DNA from: Plebeiibacterium sediminum
Lineage (GTDB): Bacteria; Bacteroidota; Bacteroidia; Bacteroidales; Marinilabiliaceae
Direction of reading: 5' to 3'
DNA length: 64,000 bases
NCBI RefSeq assembly: GCF_026013605.1
Contig: NZ_JAPDPJ010000031.1
Location: 1-64,000 of the forward strand
How positions within the stretch are numbered: position 1 is the first letter of the stretch; every line of letters begins with the position of its first letter. Below, in pieces: positions 45,759 to 55,267 of this stretch. Position numbers and translations under genes: made by a program. The notes under the pieces were generated by a model. That model did no database searches and was not told the origin of the DNA. It saw only the letters and a program-made list of their open reading frames with translations.

Positions 45759-46253
45759 ATGAATAAAGCAGTTTTTATAGACAGAGATGGAGTGATTAAC
45801 AGTGATGAAGGCCATTACTATGTGTACAGAGTTGAGGACTTTGTTTTTAATCCACAAGTAGAAGAGTCCCTTTCAACCTTAAAGCAAAATGGTTTTATGC
45901 TTATCATGATCACCAATCAAGGAGGCGTTGCGAAAGGAGAATATACCGAAGAGGATATTCAGAAAGTACATCTGTTTATGCAGAACAAATTATTGGAAAA
46001 TAAGGCAAATTTTGATGCTATTTATTATTGCCCTCATCATGATTCGGTAGCGCCATGCGACTGCCGAAAACCAAAACCAGGTATGATTTTGCAGGCCATA
46101 AAAGATTTGGATATTGATCCTAAAGAATCCTTTTTAATAGGCGATTCAAAAAGAGATATTGAAGCAGGAAATGCTGCTGGATTAAAACAATGTTTTCAGG
46201 TTCCTAAAAACACCTCCATATACCCTATTGCCAAGCAAATTATCGATTTATAA
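45759..46253 (+). CDS. gmhB: HAD-IIIA phosphatase, GmhB-like
   Basis: 164 aa. Motif I is FIDRDGVIN (D8, D10), the conserved TNQGGVAKGEY matches motif II, and the zinc-binding loop is CPHHDSVAPCDCRKPKPGM. The late motif is IGDSKRDIEAG. These fit D-glycero-D-manno-heptose 1,7-bisphosphate 7-phosphatase in LPS core synthesis, though histidinol-phosphatase relatives share the motifs. No other heptose gene is nearby, so the substrate is inferred. It ends four bases before the next gene. Confidence 0.85.
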   Translation: MNKAVFIDRDGVINSDEGHYYVYRVEDFVFNPQVEESLSTLKQNGFMLIMITNQGGVAKGEYTEEDIQKVHLFMQNKLLENKANFDAIYYCPHHDSVAPCDCRKPKPGMILQAIKDLDIDPKESFLIGDSKRDIEAGNAAGLKQCFQVPKNTSIYPIAKQIIDL

Positions 46254-46257
46254 ACAG

Positions 46258-47106
46258 ATGGATTCTTTTGTAAACTATAACGGAAAAATATACGCTGAAA
46301 ACATAGTGCCTGTTTCCTATAAAAACAGGGCATTTAAATATGGAGATTCGTTTTTTGAAACGATCAGAACCAACGGTCAACACCCTATTTCTTTTCCGTT
46401 ACATTATAAGCGAATCAGAAAGGCAATGATCAGCCTTAAATTGGATCTGGCTTCAATACCAACAGAAAAAGAACTGTATGACCAGATTGTTAAGCTGATT
46501 CAAAAACATAAAATATTTGAAGCTTGCAGGGTTAGAATTGAGTTTTTTAGAGCTGGTGAAGGTTTATATACTCCAACCGAAAACAAGGCTAATTACCTTA
46601 TTGAAATATCAAAATTAGGGTATCAACAATACGAACTTAATAAAAAAGGTTTATTTGTTTCTGTTTATACCGAAATGAAAAAAACGTACTCTCCAATTTC
46701 ATTTTTTAAATGTGGCAATGCGCTACACTATGTTTTAGCTGCTTTGCAAAAAAAAGAAGATCACGTTGATGACTGTTTATTAATTAATGACCAGGATAAA
46801 GTTATTGAAGCCTCAAGTTCAAACCTTTTTTGGATTAAAAATCATATTGTATATACGGCTTCTGTTTTTTCGGGATGTGTGGATGGTACCATGCGTCAAA
46901 CTGTTATTGACCTGATCAAGCAATCGAAACACCTGCAGCTAGAAGAATGTACAGGTGCTTCAACTGACGACTTATTAAATGCCGACGAAATCTTTATCAC
47001 TAATGCCATTCAAGGCATTCAATGGGTGGTTGGATTTAAAGAAAGACGCTATTTTAATTACCAGTCCAAAGAACTGGTAAAACAACTCAACCAATCTGTT
47101 TTTTAA
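46258..47106 (+). CDS. Class IV aminotransferase (BCAT / aminodeoxychorismate lyase type)
   Basis: PLP enzyme of fold type IV. It begins with a substrate-site strand VNYNGKIYAENIVPVSYKNRAFKYGDSFFETIR (quoted in part: FKYGDSFFETIR), and continues with the likely PLP-lysine in SFFKCGNALHYVLA and the EASSSNLFWIKN segment near the cofactor phosphate. The start is ATG 46258, four bases after the phosphatase stop; the TTG frame start at 46228 lies inside the phosphatase gene. The exact reaction (branched-chain aminotransferase or PabC) is not settled. Confidence 0.87.
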   Translation: MDSFVNYNGKIYAENIVPVSYKNRAFKYGDSFFETIRTNGQHPISFPLHYKRIRKAMISLKLDLASIPTEKELYDQIVKLIQKHKIFEACRVRIEFFRAGEGLYTPTENKANYLIEISKLGYQQYELNKKGLFVSVYTEMKKTYSPISFFKCGNALHYVLAALQKKEDHVDDCLLINDQDKVIEASSSNLFWIKNHIVYTASVFSGCVDGTMRQTVIDLIKQSKHLQLEECTGASTDDLLNADEIFITNAIQGIQWVVGFKERRYFNYQSKELVKQLNQSVF

Positions 47107-47110
47107 TCAA

Positions 47111-48112
47111 CTATTTTACAACATAGTCTTTAAATCCCTCTGTGTATTTTACCTGATTATTACCTTCATCATCCACATATATAAAATACCCTTCAATTCC
47201 CGGTAAAGCACTGATTACTTCCATACTCTTCTCTACCCCCATTACCATACATGCGGTTGCATAACCATCTGCAACCATACATTCAGGTGCTATAATAGAA
47301 GCGCTTAATAAAGAGTGCTGAACCGGATAACCGGTTTTAGGATCAATGGTATGCGCATATTTTTGACCATCTTTTATATAGAAATTTCTATAATTACCGC
47401 TTGTTGCCAATCCTACATTTGTTAGCGATAAAACATCCTGAATTTCTCTGTTAACAGCAGCTCTGTCATCAATTGGTTTATCAATACCAACTCTCCAGGC
47501 AATGCCTTTATTATTTACACCATGCACTCTAATCTCCCCTCCTATTTCAACCATATAATTATCAATCCCCTGCGATCCCAAATAATCTGCAACAACATCA
47601 ACACCATAACCTTTTGCAATAGCGCTTGCATCAAACATGATTCCAGGCTTGGATTTGGATAAGAAGTTTTCTTTTAACTGAATTTTCTCCATACCTACAT
47701 TCATTAGCAAAGAATCGATCAACAAACTGGTAATACTATCCTTCTTTTTAAAACCAAACCCCCAGGCATTAACTAAGGGTGCCACAGTCATATCAAAAGC
47801 ACCTTCTGTATTTCTATTGATTTCAACTCCTGATTGATATACATACTTGAGCATTGAATCAACATAACTTCCCTTTTCACTAACATTGAACCTGCTTATG
47901 GTAGAGGTATCCTTAAAAGTTGAAAGCGCCCAATCTACTTTGCTTAACTCGTTAGCAACACCTTTATTTATTAAATCATTTTCTTTAACCGGTTGGTAAA
48001 TGATATGATAAAATGTTCCAAAAATCATTCCTTCCATTTTTAAATAGTCATGAGTTTTTGGAGTACACGAAATTAATAGTACCAAACAAAAAGAAAATAA
48101 TGCTTTTTTCAT
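47111..48112 (-). CDS. apbE: FAD:protein FMN transferase ApbE (lipoprotein)
   Basis: Attaches FMN covalently to Thr or Ser of flavoproteins such as NqrB and NqrC. The signal peptide has a lipobox ending C16 (LLISC), so the enzyme is anchored facing the periplasm. Family motifs are present: AIAKGYGVDVVADYL, YMVEIGGEIRVHG, the HTIDPKTGYPV segment and, near the end, DGYATACMVMG. The length of 333 aa is normal. The nqr operon 4.5 kb upstream encodes its expected substrates. Confidence 0.94.
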   Translation of the reverse strand: MKKALFSFCLVLLISCTPKTHDYLKMEGMIFGTFYHIIYQPVKENDLINKGVANELSKVDWALSTFKDTSTISRFNVSEKGSYVDSMLKYVYQSGVEINRNTEGAFDMTVAPLVNAWGFGFKKKDSITSLLIDSLLMNVGMEKIQLKENFLSKSKPGIMFDASAIAKGYGVDVVADYLGSQGIDNYMVEIGGEIRVHGVNNKGIAWRVGIDKPIDDRAAVNREIQDVLSLTNVGLATSGNYRNFYIKDGQKYAHTIDPKTGYPVQHSLLSASIIAPECMVADGYATACMVMGVEKSMEVISALPGIEGYFIYVDDEGNNQVKYTEGFKDYVVK

Positions 48113-48432
48113 TGTATAAAATTTATATTCAACGATCAGATGGAACGTTTAAGTAAATTTGACTGTCCATCGGAGAGTAAATTTATATAGCAAATTTACA
48201 CGATCGTTTCTTGTGTTATTGTTTATTGTGGTGCAAATGTAATGCAAATTTTAAATAGGGAGATAATAGTAATATTAATAAACTCCTTATAGCCAATAAA
48301 CCTTTATTTGAAAGATTATTAAACCTATTCTCAAATGTAACTTTAATATCAAAACCAAAATAAATCCACATTTAGGATCAATGAAAAAGCCACCTTTTTG
48401 GGGTGGCTTTACAATATTTTAATTTGTGTTGA
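48113..48432. other. Intergenic region upstream of apbE
   Basis: About 320 bases without a gene. It holds a minus-strand -7 box TACATTTG (48241-48234), the same octamer as in the tRNA promoter, and a terminator at 48386-48410. The rest is A/T-rich with repeated short GCAAATTT-like runs. No RNA gene was recognised. Confidence 0.55.
48386..48410 (-). terminator. Terminator after the Cys-rich lipoprotein gene
   Basis: The stem AAAGCCACC pairs GGTGGCTTT with a 7-base loop, followed on the minus strand by TT then CATTG. It lies 22 bases after the stop codon. Confidence 0.78.
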
Positions 48433-48837
48433 TTAGTTACATCCAGCAGCTTCTTTAGCCTGTGCTTTCACTTCAATCATTGCATTCAGAACAAAAGAAG
48501 TATAAGAAGACATTGCTGACTTTAGCTCCATACCACTACTTGCAGAAACAGCACAACCTGAATCTATAACAATTTGCTCTGACGCCCCTGAACATTCATT
48601 GGCATCTCCTGCGGTGTAATAATCTGAACAATAATACTTATCTCCTTCATATAAGTAATAATCTCCATTATCATCACTACAAGCACTAAAGCTTAAATCA
48701 ACACAAGTTGGAGAGTCAAATCTAACACAACTATCTTCACCTGTTGTATCATCATTGTCATCCTCACAGCTCCATGTCAACAACGATAAAATCATTAACA
48801 AGCTAATTGGTAATAAAACAACTTTTTTCATAATCAA
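48433..48837 (-). CDS. Cysteine-rich lipoprotein coupled to a DsbA-like gene
   Basis: 134 aa. The signal peptide ends at a lipobox, SLLTWSC (C24), followed by acidic residues (EDDNDD). The mature part holds seven further cysteines (37, 45, 53, 70, 82, 95, 133), which is rich for this size, and many Ser, Asp and Tyr. I recognise no family. The start overlaps the end of the DsbA-like gene by four bases (ATGA), so the two are translationally coupled; the oxidoreductase may form or repair its disulfides. Confidence 0.75.
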   Translation of the reverse strand: MIMKKVVLLPISLLMILSLLTWSCEDDNDDTTGEDSCVRFDSPTCVDLSFSACSDDNGDYYLYEGDKYYCSDYYTAGDANECSGASEQIVIDSGCAVSASSGMELKSAMSSYTSFVLNAMIEVKAQAKEAAGCN

Positions 48838-49487
48838 TCTTTTAAACTATTATTTATTATTTCTTCAAACTTTTTAATATCCAAATATCCCGATAATATT
48901 TTATGATCTACAATAAAAGTTGGAGTTCCTTTTAGTTTTAAATCTTTAAACAAACTCCTGTTACGCTCAATATACAACCTTGTTTCATCATCTAAAAAAT
49001 TATCTGCAATTGCTTGATTTAAATTCATAATCTCAAGAATGTATTCCTGATAATTTTTATCATAAATGACATTAGAATCCTTTAATAGTAATTCATGAAA
49101 GGATTCATAATTTCCATATTTAAAGACAGACACAGCCATCTGTAAAGCATCCATTTCTTCTTTTGTATCTGAAAAAGGAACTGGTTTTAAAACAAATTTT
49201 ATTCCATCCTTATATTCCTTTAATAGGACTGGCAAAACTTCTTTAAAAAATTTACTACAAAACTTACAACTATAATTTCCAAATACAATTACGGATAGTT
49301 CAGCTTTGGGATTACCAAATATGATATCATTTTCATTTCTTAATTCAATATCAGTTGATAAAACTTCAACTCCCGACTTCTTTTCTCTCTTAGTAAACAA
49401 CTCATATGATTTTATAGCTATGAGTATGAACAATACAAGAGAAACAACATAAATATAAATGTGACTTTTATTTTTCATCTTAACCAT
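48834..49487 (-). CDS. Membrane-anchored DsbA-family thiol-disulfide protein
   Basis: 217 aa. An uncleaved N-terminal helix (about residues 9-28) anchors a thioredoxin-fold domain to the periplasmic face. The active site is C74-K-F-C77 in FGNYSCKFCSKFF, a helical insertion typical of DsbA follows, and the cis-proline loop is KGTPTFIVD. It begins immediately after the stop codon of the AsmA-like gene, and its end overlaps the start of the lipoprotein gene. The physiological partner is unknown; the lipoprotein is the obvious candidate. Confidence 0.88.
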   Translation of the reverse strand: MVKMKNKSHIYIYVVSLVLFILIAIKSYELFTKREKKSGVEVLSTDIELRNENDIIFGNPKAELSVIVFGNYSCKFCSKFFKEVLPVLLKEYKDGIKFVLKPVPFSDTKEEMDALQMAVSVFKYGNYESFHELLLKDSNVIYDKNYQEYILEIMNLNQAIADNFLDDETRLYIERNRSLFKDLKLKGTPTFIVDHKILSGYLDIKKFEEIINNSLKD

Positions 49488-52400
49488 CTACTCAACACCT
49501 GTATCATACACTATTAAATTTGGAGCAAACAAAACCTGCAAACCTCTTTTATTCATTCGTATTCGAGTATCCATTACCTTTCTGTCATTTTTATTATCAA
49601 ACCAGGCCTTACTCTTTCCATCTAAATAACTGGTTTTATAATATCTACCCTTATCATCAGGATCAAATCCACTTTCCAATTCTTCTTTTGAGCGTTTTTT
49701 TACTTTGCCGGCAAGAATCTGTCCCAATAATACCCTAACGTGAAAATCATATTCTCCATTAAAACTATACATTCCCAAAAATGATGCCTCTAATGAGTTG
49801 GAGAAAATATCTGTTTTAGGAATAAATATATTATTGCGATAAATAAACAAATTACTTGTTAAGGTATAAAAGCGCATATTATCGAGGTTGGGAATATTAT
49901 TGCCTGGAATATCCTTTAAATCAGTTATTGCTTTAATATCAATTAATGCTCCGTTTTCCAGTTTTAAATTTCCTGACATCATAATAGAATCCAATGCTGG
50001 TTCATAGTTCAATAAAACAATTCTACCATCCATCTTTGAAGATAATAAACCCTGAACATTTTCCTTGGTAATATCATATTCTGACAAATAGACTTGTAAA
50101 TCATCAATCATTCGGGATACATCAATACTATCGGCACTTAACCTAAACTTCAATACATCTCTCAACACAGTATCCGTTGGTAAATCAGTCATTGTATACC
50201 TTAAACCACCTTTTATTTCACCCCCAAACACATCACAATCCAGATCTTCTGCTACATAGGTTCCGTTACTGATATCTGCTAAAAATTTTGAATCAATATG
50301 CTCGGCCAGAATATCTCCATATTTGAAGCTTTTTATATTAACATTACCATTAACTTTGTAGGTAAATTTCATTTCATATGGCTCTTCATTCTTTTTGGCT
50401 TCCATTAGTGCCTCCATTTCCTCTTCAGGCATAAGCACTGTATCTGTATCATTTAATAGGCTTTCGATTAAAGCATAATCAAAATCTCCTGCCGTAAAAT
50501 TACCAAACACATGCATTTCTTCCGGCTGATTTAAAATGGCAGCACTATAAACCTTACTGATATATGTTGAATCAGCAGTAAAATCCAATCCGGAATAACT
50601 TCCAGATAATTGATTTACAAACACAGAATCATCACGGTAAGCAATTAATCCATTTAAAGCACTTACATTAATTGTGGTATCTTTCATGTCGACCGTTACA
50701 TCCTGAGCTTTTACCTTAAATTCTGATTTTTTAAACATTAATGCCATAGCCTCATCAGCAATAGAATCTATCTTAAAATCTCCTTCTGAATGAATCTGAG
50801 CAGTAATCAAACCACTCATATAATTTGCAAGCGAATCGGGCAACATAGAATATATTTCATGCATATCAAGTTGAATATTTGATTTCAACTGATACTTAAC
50901 CTGATCTAATCCATTAATATTTCCTGAAGCAGAAATATAGGTTTGATTGTCAAGAGCCAGCAATAAGCTATCCAATTTCACAGATAGATTCTTATAATTG
51001 GATATATTCCCCTTAAATGAGCTCTTAAAATATCCATTGGTAAGATTTACCTTATAATCCGGAACTTTAACCTTTAAACCCTGCAATTTTACATTTCCTG
51101 GCGCATATGCTAAATTTCCACTCAACGCATCAACAGATGGTAAAGAATCCATTTTAAAATTAACTCCCGCAAGATTTACAGAAAGCTTTGTGCGATTTAA
51201 AGCATAATCATAAAAAGCTTCGTTAATAGAATCGGGTAATACTCCTGAGGTTGAAATCTTCGCAGAAACCAAACCTCCTAAACTTTGTATTAGAGAATTG
51301 GGAACATATGGTTTTATCTCTTGCAAATTGGCACTTACATCTGCAACTAAATCATATTGTAAATGCTGAAAATTTTGCACCAAAGCAGATACATTTACTT
51401 TACTATGATCCGTTTCAGCATGAAATTTTTTAACATTAACAGATGCTGATTCTAATCGTGATGCATATCCGTTTACTAAATTAACCGAGAGCTCAATATT
51501 TTTTACGGCCGGATAAATGTCATACTGAACATTCCCCTGATTTAAATCGATATTAAAATCGAACTGAGGAAGTGTTTTGGGACTAAGATACCCTTGAGTA
51601 GTTCCTGAAACATTAAGAATACCTGCTAAATCATTTAAGGCTAATTCTTTTTTAATTTTTTCAGGCAAGAATCTAAAGCTTTTGGATAAATCAATATCCG
51701 TTCCTGAAATAGATAGATTTTGAAACAGGCTATCACCCTGAATCACATAACCCTTTCCTTTAAATATAGCACCTGCAGCATCAAGAGTCAGTTCTTTAAC
51801 GTCCAATGTATCATTCATGGCACTAACATCAAAAATCAATCTGCTTTTTTGAAGATCTTCCAGCTGAAAATCATCATACTCAATAGATTTTACCATCACT
51901 TCGCCTTCGGTATGCGCTAAAAAACCTTGTGGCTTTACTTCGCCTTTTACTGTAACTTCAGGAATAGTCAATGAAGTTTTGAACTTCATAAAATCATCAA
52001 AGTACTCAACATTGATATCAGTAAGAGTTAATTTTTCAAGAGAATAAACACCTTGTATCACTGTTGTATCAGCCTCCTCCGCTTGAATTGAGTCTGCATC
52101 AACTCCAAATAGAAAATCAAAATTAGTTTTACCAAGTGAGTCCACTAAATATTTAAAATTAGCATCTTCAATATCTATCTTTTTTACATAAATATTTCCA
52201 TGTATTAATTCCCAAAGATCAACCGATGCATATAAATTCTTAATACTTGCCAAGGTATCAGGAGCAATGGTAACAGAGTCATTTATTCCTGCATCGGAAG
52301 TCATAATCAAATCTTCAAATTCAATAGTAGCAAGAGGAAAACGATAAATCAAACTAAAGTCTACATCTCCAACACTAAGTGGTACATCAAAGGTTTTCGC

Positions 52401-52520
52401 TCCACGTTGAATGGCAAGTTTTACAATATCATTTTTAAATATTTCGGCAAGAATAACCAACAATAGAATAAATCCGCCAATGATGATAATAAGATTTCGT
52501 AAAAGATGCTTCTTCTTCAT
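49488..52520 (-). CDS. AsmA-like large envelope protein
   Basis: About 1010 aa from ATG 52520 (MKKKHLLRN); the open frame extends 28 codons further upstream, but that part is hydrophobic-poor, unlike a signal anchor, and the second start gives a clean anchor helix (about residues 8-28). The rest is long repeated beta structure with AsmA/TamB-type motifs, including an N-terminal AsmA region and an AsmA-like C-terminal region. Such proteins form lipid-transfer bridges across the periplasm in other bacteria. Its stop abuts the next start without a gap. Confidence 0.85.
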   Translation of the reverse strand: MKKKHLLRNLIIIIGGFILLLVILAEIFKNDIVKLAIQRGAKTFDVPLSVGDVDFSLIYRFPLATIEFEDLIMTSDAGINDSVTIAPDTLASIKNLYASVDLWELIHGNIYVKKIDIEDANFKYLVDSLGKTNFDFLFGVDADSIQAEEADTTVIQGVYSLEKLTLTDINVEYFDDFMKFKTSLTIPEVTVKGEVKPQGFLAHTEGEVMVKSIEYDDFQLEDLQKSRLIFDVSAMNDTLDVKELTLDAAGAIFKGKGYVIQGDSLFQNLSISGTDIDLSKSFRFLPEKIKKELALNDLAGILNVSGTTQGYLSPKTLPQFDFNIDLNQGNVQYDIYPAVKNIELSVNLVNGYASRLESASVNVKKFHAETDHSKVNVSALVQNFQHLQYDLVADVSANLQEIKPYVPNSLIQSLGGLVSAKISTSGVLPDSINEAFYDYALNRTKLSVNLAGVNFKMDSLPSVDALSGNLAYAPGNVKLQGLKVKVPDYKVNLTNGYFKSSFKGNISNYKNLSVKLDSLLLALDNQTYISASGNINGLDQVKYQLKSNIQLDMHEIYSMLPDSLANYMSGLITAQIHSEGDFKIDSIADEAMALMFKKSEFKVKAQDVTVDMKDTTINVSALNGLIAYRDDSVFVNQLSGSYSGLDFTADSTYISKVYSAAILNQPEEMHVFGNFTAGDFDYALIESLLNDTDTVLMPEEEMEALMEAKKNEEPYEMKFTYKVNGNVNIKSFKYGDILAEHIDSKFLADISNGTYVAEDLDCDVFGGEIKGGLRYTMTDLPTDTVLRDVLKFRLSADSIDVSRMIDDLQVYLSEYDITKENVQGLLSSKMDGRIVLLNYEPALDSIMMSGNLKLENGALIDIKAITDLKDIPGNNIPNLDNMRFYTLTSNLFIYRNNIFIPKTDIFSNSLEASFLGMYSFNGEYDFHVRVLLGQILAGKVKKRSKEELESGFDPDDKGRYYKTSYLDGKSKAWFDNKNDRKVMDTRIRMNKRGLQVLFAPNLIVYDTGVE

Positions 52521-52606
52521 TATGTAATGTTTGTATTGATTGTATATCGTAAATTGATTAACGAATGTATAAAAAAATAGAGCATTATGTTGAAATTCGG
52601 CCATAA

Positions 52607-52633
52607 AAAAAGGCTCCTTAAAGGAGCCTTTTT
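52607..52633 (-). terminator. Terminator of the nqr operon
   Basis: The stem AAAAAGGCTCC pairs GGAGCCTTTTT with a short loop, and a T-run follows on the minus strand. It lies 41 bases after the nqrF stop codon. Confidence 0.88.
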
Positions 52634-52673
52634 GTTGTTTCAGACTGAAGTCTGAATATATGTTTCATTTAGA

Positions 52674-53933
52674 TTAAGATCCAAAATCATCAAATGCAAT
52701 CATTTCATCAGGTACACCTAAATCATAAAGCATTTTATTCACAGATGAGTTCATCATTGGAGGTCCACATAAGTAATATTCGATTTCTTCTGGCTCCTCA
52801 TGCTTAATTAAATACTCATCATGAATAACCTGGTGAATAAATCCTGTAGGTCCTGTCCAATTATCTTCAGGTAAAGCATCACTTAAAGCAATAGTAAACT
52901 TAAAGTTAGGGAATTGCTTTTCGATCTCTTCAAACTGCTCTTTATAGAAAATTTCTTTCACTGAACGAGCACCATACCAGAATGTAGCCTTACGACCAGT
53001 TTTGATTGTATGGAACATATGGAAGATGTGAGAACGCATCGGAGCCATACCAGCACCACCACCAATAAACATCATCTCACGCTCAGTATCCTTAATAAAG
53101 AACTCTCCATAAGGTCCTGAAACGGTAACTTTATCACCTGGTTTACGAGAGAAAATATAAGAAGAACAAACTCCTGGATTCACTTTCATAAATCCACCAT
53201 TTACTCTGTCGAATGGAGGTGTAGCAATACGAATGTTTAACATTACGATATTACCTTCTGCAGGGTGGTTAGCCATTGAGTAAGCACGGAAAGTCTCTTC
53301 TGGGTTAACCATCTTAAGATCAAAGATTCCATACTTTTCATATTCGTCTCTATATTCTTCACCAATTTCCATATCCTTGAAATCAACAGTGATTTTAGGT
53401 ACGTCAATCTGAATATATCCACCTGATTTAAAGTCTAAAGTTTCACCTTCAGGTAATTTAACCACAAACTCTTTAATATAAGTAGCAACGTTGTCGTTTG
53501 ATACAACAGTACATTCCCATTTCTTAATACCAAGAATCTCTTGTGGAATATGCATTTTAAGATCTTCTTTCACTTTTACCTGACAAGCTAAACGCCAGTT
53601 ATTTGCTTGCTCTTTACGAGTAAAATAACCAGTTTCTGTAGGTAAAATAGAACCAGCTCCTTCATTTACCTGACAACGGCACATGGCACAAGTACCACCA
53701 CCCCCACAAGCTGAAGGAAGGAAGATTTTATTAGTTCCTAAAGCAGACAATAATGTTTGACCAGGAGAAACTTCCAAAGCTTTCTCTCCGTCATTAATGT
53801 CTATAGTAACGGTTCCTGCAGGTGTTAACTTTTGTTTTACCCATAAAAGTATTGACACCAACAGTAGGATAACAAGTAAGAAAACTACCACACTGGTAGT
53901 GATTACCGTACCCTGACTTGCTAAAAATATCAT
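52674..53933 (-). CDS. nqrF: Na+-translocating NADH:quinone reductase subunit NqrF
   Basis: NADH-oxidising subunit. One N-terminal helix (about residues 7-31) anchors a ferredoxin domain with [2Fe-2S] ligands C76, C82, C85 and C117, and an FAD/NAD(P)-binding reductase domain follows (FRAYSMANHP for FAD; GGGAGMAPMRSH for NADH; YYLCGPPMM at the end). The cysteine spacing equals that I recall for Vibrio NqrF. The length of 419 aa is normal. It is the last gene of nqrABCDEF. Confidence 0.97.
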   Translation of the reverse strand: MIFLASQGTVITTSVVVFLLVILLLVSILLWVKQKLTPAGTVTIDINDGEKALEVSPGQTLLSALGTNKIFLPSACGGGGTCAMCRCQVNEGAGSILPTETGYFTRKEQANNWRLACQVKVKEDLKMHIPQEILGIKKWECTVVSNDNVATYIKEFVVKLPEGETLDFKSGGYIQIDVPKITVDFKDMEIGEEYRDEYEKYGIFDLKMVNPEETFRAYSMANHPAEGNIVMLNIRIATPPFDRVNGGFMKVNPGVCSSYIFSRKPGDKVTVSGPYGEFFIKDTEREMMFIGGGAGMAPMRSHIFHMFHTIKTGRKATFWYGARSVKEIFYKEQFEEIEKQFPNFKFTIALSDALPEDNWTGPTGFIHQVIHDEYLIKHEEPEEIEYYLCGPPMMNSSVNKMLYDLGVPDEMIAFDDFGS

Positions 53934-53955
53934 AGTATATCTGTTTTCTTACTTT

Positions 53956-54573
53956 TTATAGTTGAATACCCATAAAACTCATAAATGCAATACCCATTAA
54001 ACCGGTTACGATAAATGTAATACCTAAACCTCTTAATGGAGCAGGAATGTCTGAGTATTTTAATTTTTCACGAATAGCAGCAATACCTACAATAGCAAGT
54101 AACCAACCGATTCCAGAACCTAATCCGAAAGATGTTGCTTCAGCTAAAGATGCATACTGACGCTCTTGCATAAATAATGATCCTCCAAGAATAGCACAGT
54201 TTACTGCAATAAGTGGTAAGAAAATACCTAACTGACTATATAATGCCGGAGCAAATTTTTCTACAATCATTTCTACTAATTGTACCATAGAAGCAATTAC
54301 AGCAATAAACATGATAAAGCTTAAGAAACTTAAATCAACTTCTGCAAATCCTTCTCCTAACCATTTAAGAGCACCTTCTTTAAGTACATACTCATTTAAA
54401 AGGTAATCTACAGGTACTGTAATTAATAGTACAAAAACTACTGCGATACCAAGTCCAAACGATGTTTTTACAGTTTTTGATACAGCTAAGTATGAACACA
54501 TACCTAAGAAGTAAGCAAATACCATGTTATCGATAAAAATAGACTTGATGAATATATTAATTATATTTTCCAT
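53956..54573 (-). CDS. nqrE: Na+-NQR subunit NqrE
   Basis: Integral membrane subunit of 205 aa with six helices. It starts with [28 protein letters not shown], the family hallmark containing a cysteine thought to bind the intramembrane iron centre with NqrD (shown in part: [11 protein letters not shown]), and a matching second half with [10 protein letters not shown]. NqrD and NqrE are inverted-topology homologues. The gene lies 26 bases after nqrD. Confidence 0.96.
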   Translation of the reverse strand: MENIINIFIKSIFIDNMVFAYFLGMCSYLAVSKTVKTSFGLGIAVVFVLLITVPVDYLLNEYVLKEGALKWLGEGFAEVDLSFLSFIMFIAVIASMVQLVEMIVEKFAPALYSQLGIFLPLIAVNCAILGGSLFMQERQYASLAEATSFGLGSGIGWLLAIVGIAAIREKLKYSDIPAPLRGLGITFIVTGLMGIAFMSFMGIQL

Positions 54574-54599
54574 TGAAATTTTATTTTCCAGTTAATAAA

Positions 54600-55256
54600 T
54601 TAAGATTCAATCAAATCTTTATTACGTGAACGTTGCACCCAAATAATAACAGCAACAGTAACAAGTGCCATTGGAGGTAAGATCATCAAACCATTATTTT
54701 GGTATCCTAAATCGTAAATAAATTGAGGAATGATGTGTAGTGTACCTAAACCTGGTAATGTTAATGTACCTGATCCAAGTAATTCTCTGAAGAATGCTAC
54801 AATAACCAAAATGATTCCATAACCAGCGGCATTACCTACACCATCTAAAGCTGACTGCCAAGGTTTGTTACCTAAAGCAAATGCTTCTAAACGTCCCATG
54901 ATAATACAGTTGGTAATAATCAGACCTACAAATACAGATAATTGCTTACTTACTTCGTATGCAAAAGCCTGCAATATTTGATCTACAATAATTACAAGAG
55001 CCGCAACTATTACTAGCTGAACAATAATTCTAATACGAGCAGGAATTGTATTACGCAATAACGAGATGATTACGTTTGCAAAAACTACCACAAACATCAC
55101 CGAAATAGACATTACAATTGCTGGCTCTAATTTTGCCGTAACCGCTAATGCAGAACAAATACCTAATACCTGAATAGTAATTGGGTTTTGAGCATTTAAC
55201 GGGTTTGTCATCAGTTTTCGGTTTTTCGCTGAAAACAAAGGTTCTTTGTCACTCAT
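54600..55256 (-). CDS. nqrD: Na+-NQR subunit NqrD
   Basis: Integral membrane subunit, 218 aa, six helices. The hallmark segments PITIQVLGICSALAVTAKLEPA and ITNCIIMGRLEAFAL (parts quoted) carry the paired cysteines expected at the iron site between NqrD and NqrE. Its N-terminal tail is polar and cytoplasmic. It lies 11 bases after nqrC. Confidence 0.96.
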   Translation of the reverse strand: MSDKEPLFSAKNRKLMTNPLNAQNPITIQVLGICSALAVTAKLEPAIVMSISVMFVVVFANVIISLLRNTIPARIRIIVQLVIVAALVIIVDQILQAFAYEVSKQLSVFVGLIITNCIIMGRLEAFALGNKPWQSALDGVGNAAGYGIILVIVAFFRELLGSGTLTLPGLGTLHIIPQFIYDLGYQNNGLMILPPMALVTVAVIIWVQRSRNKDLIES

Positions 55257-55267
55257 TTCTTAACCGT

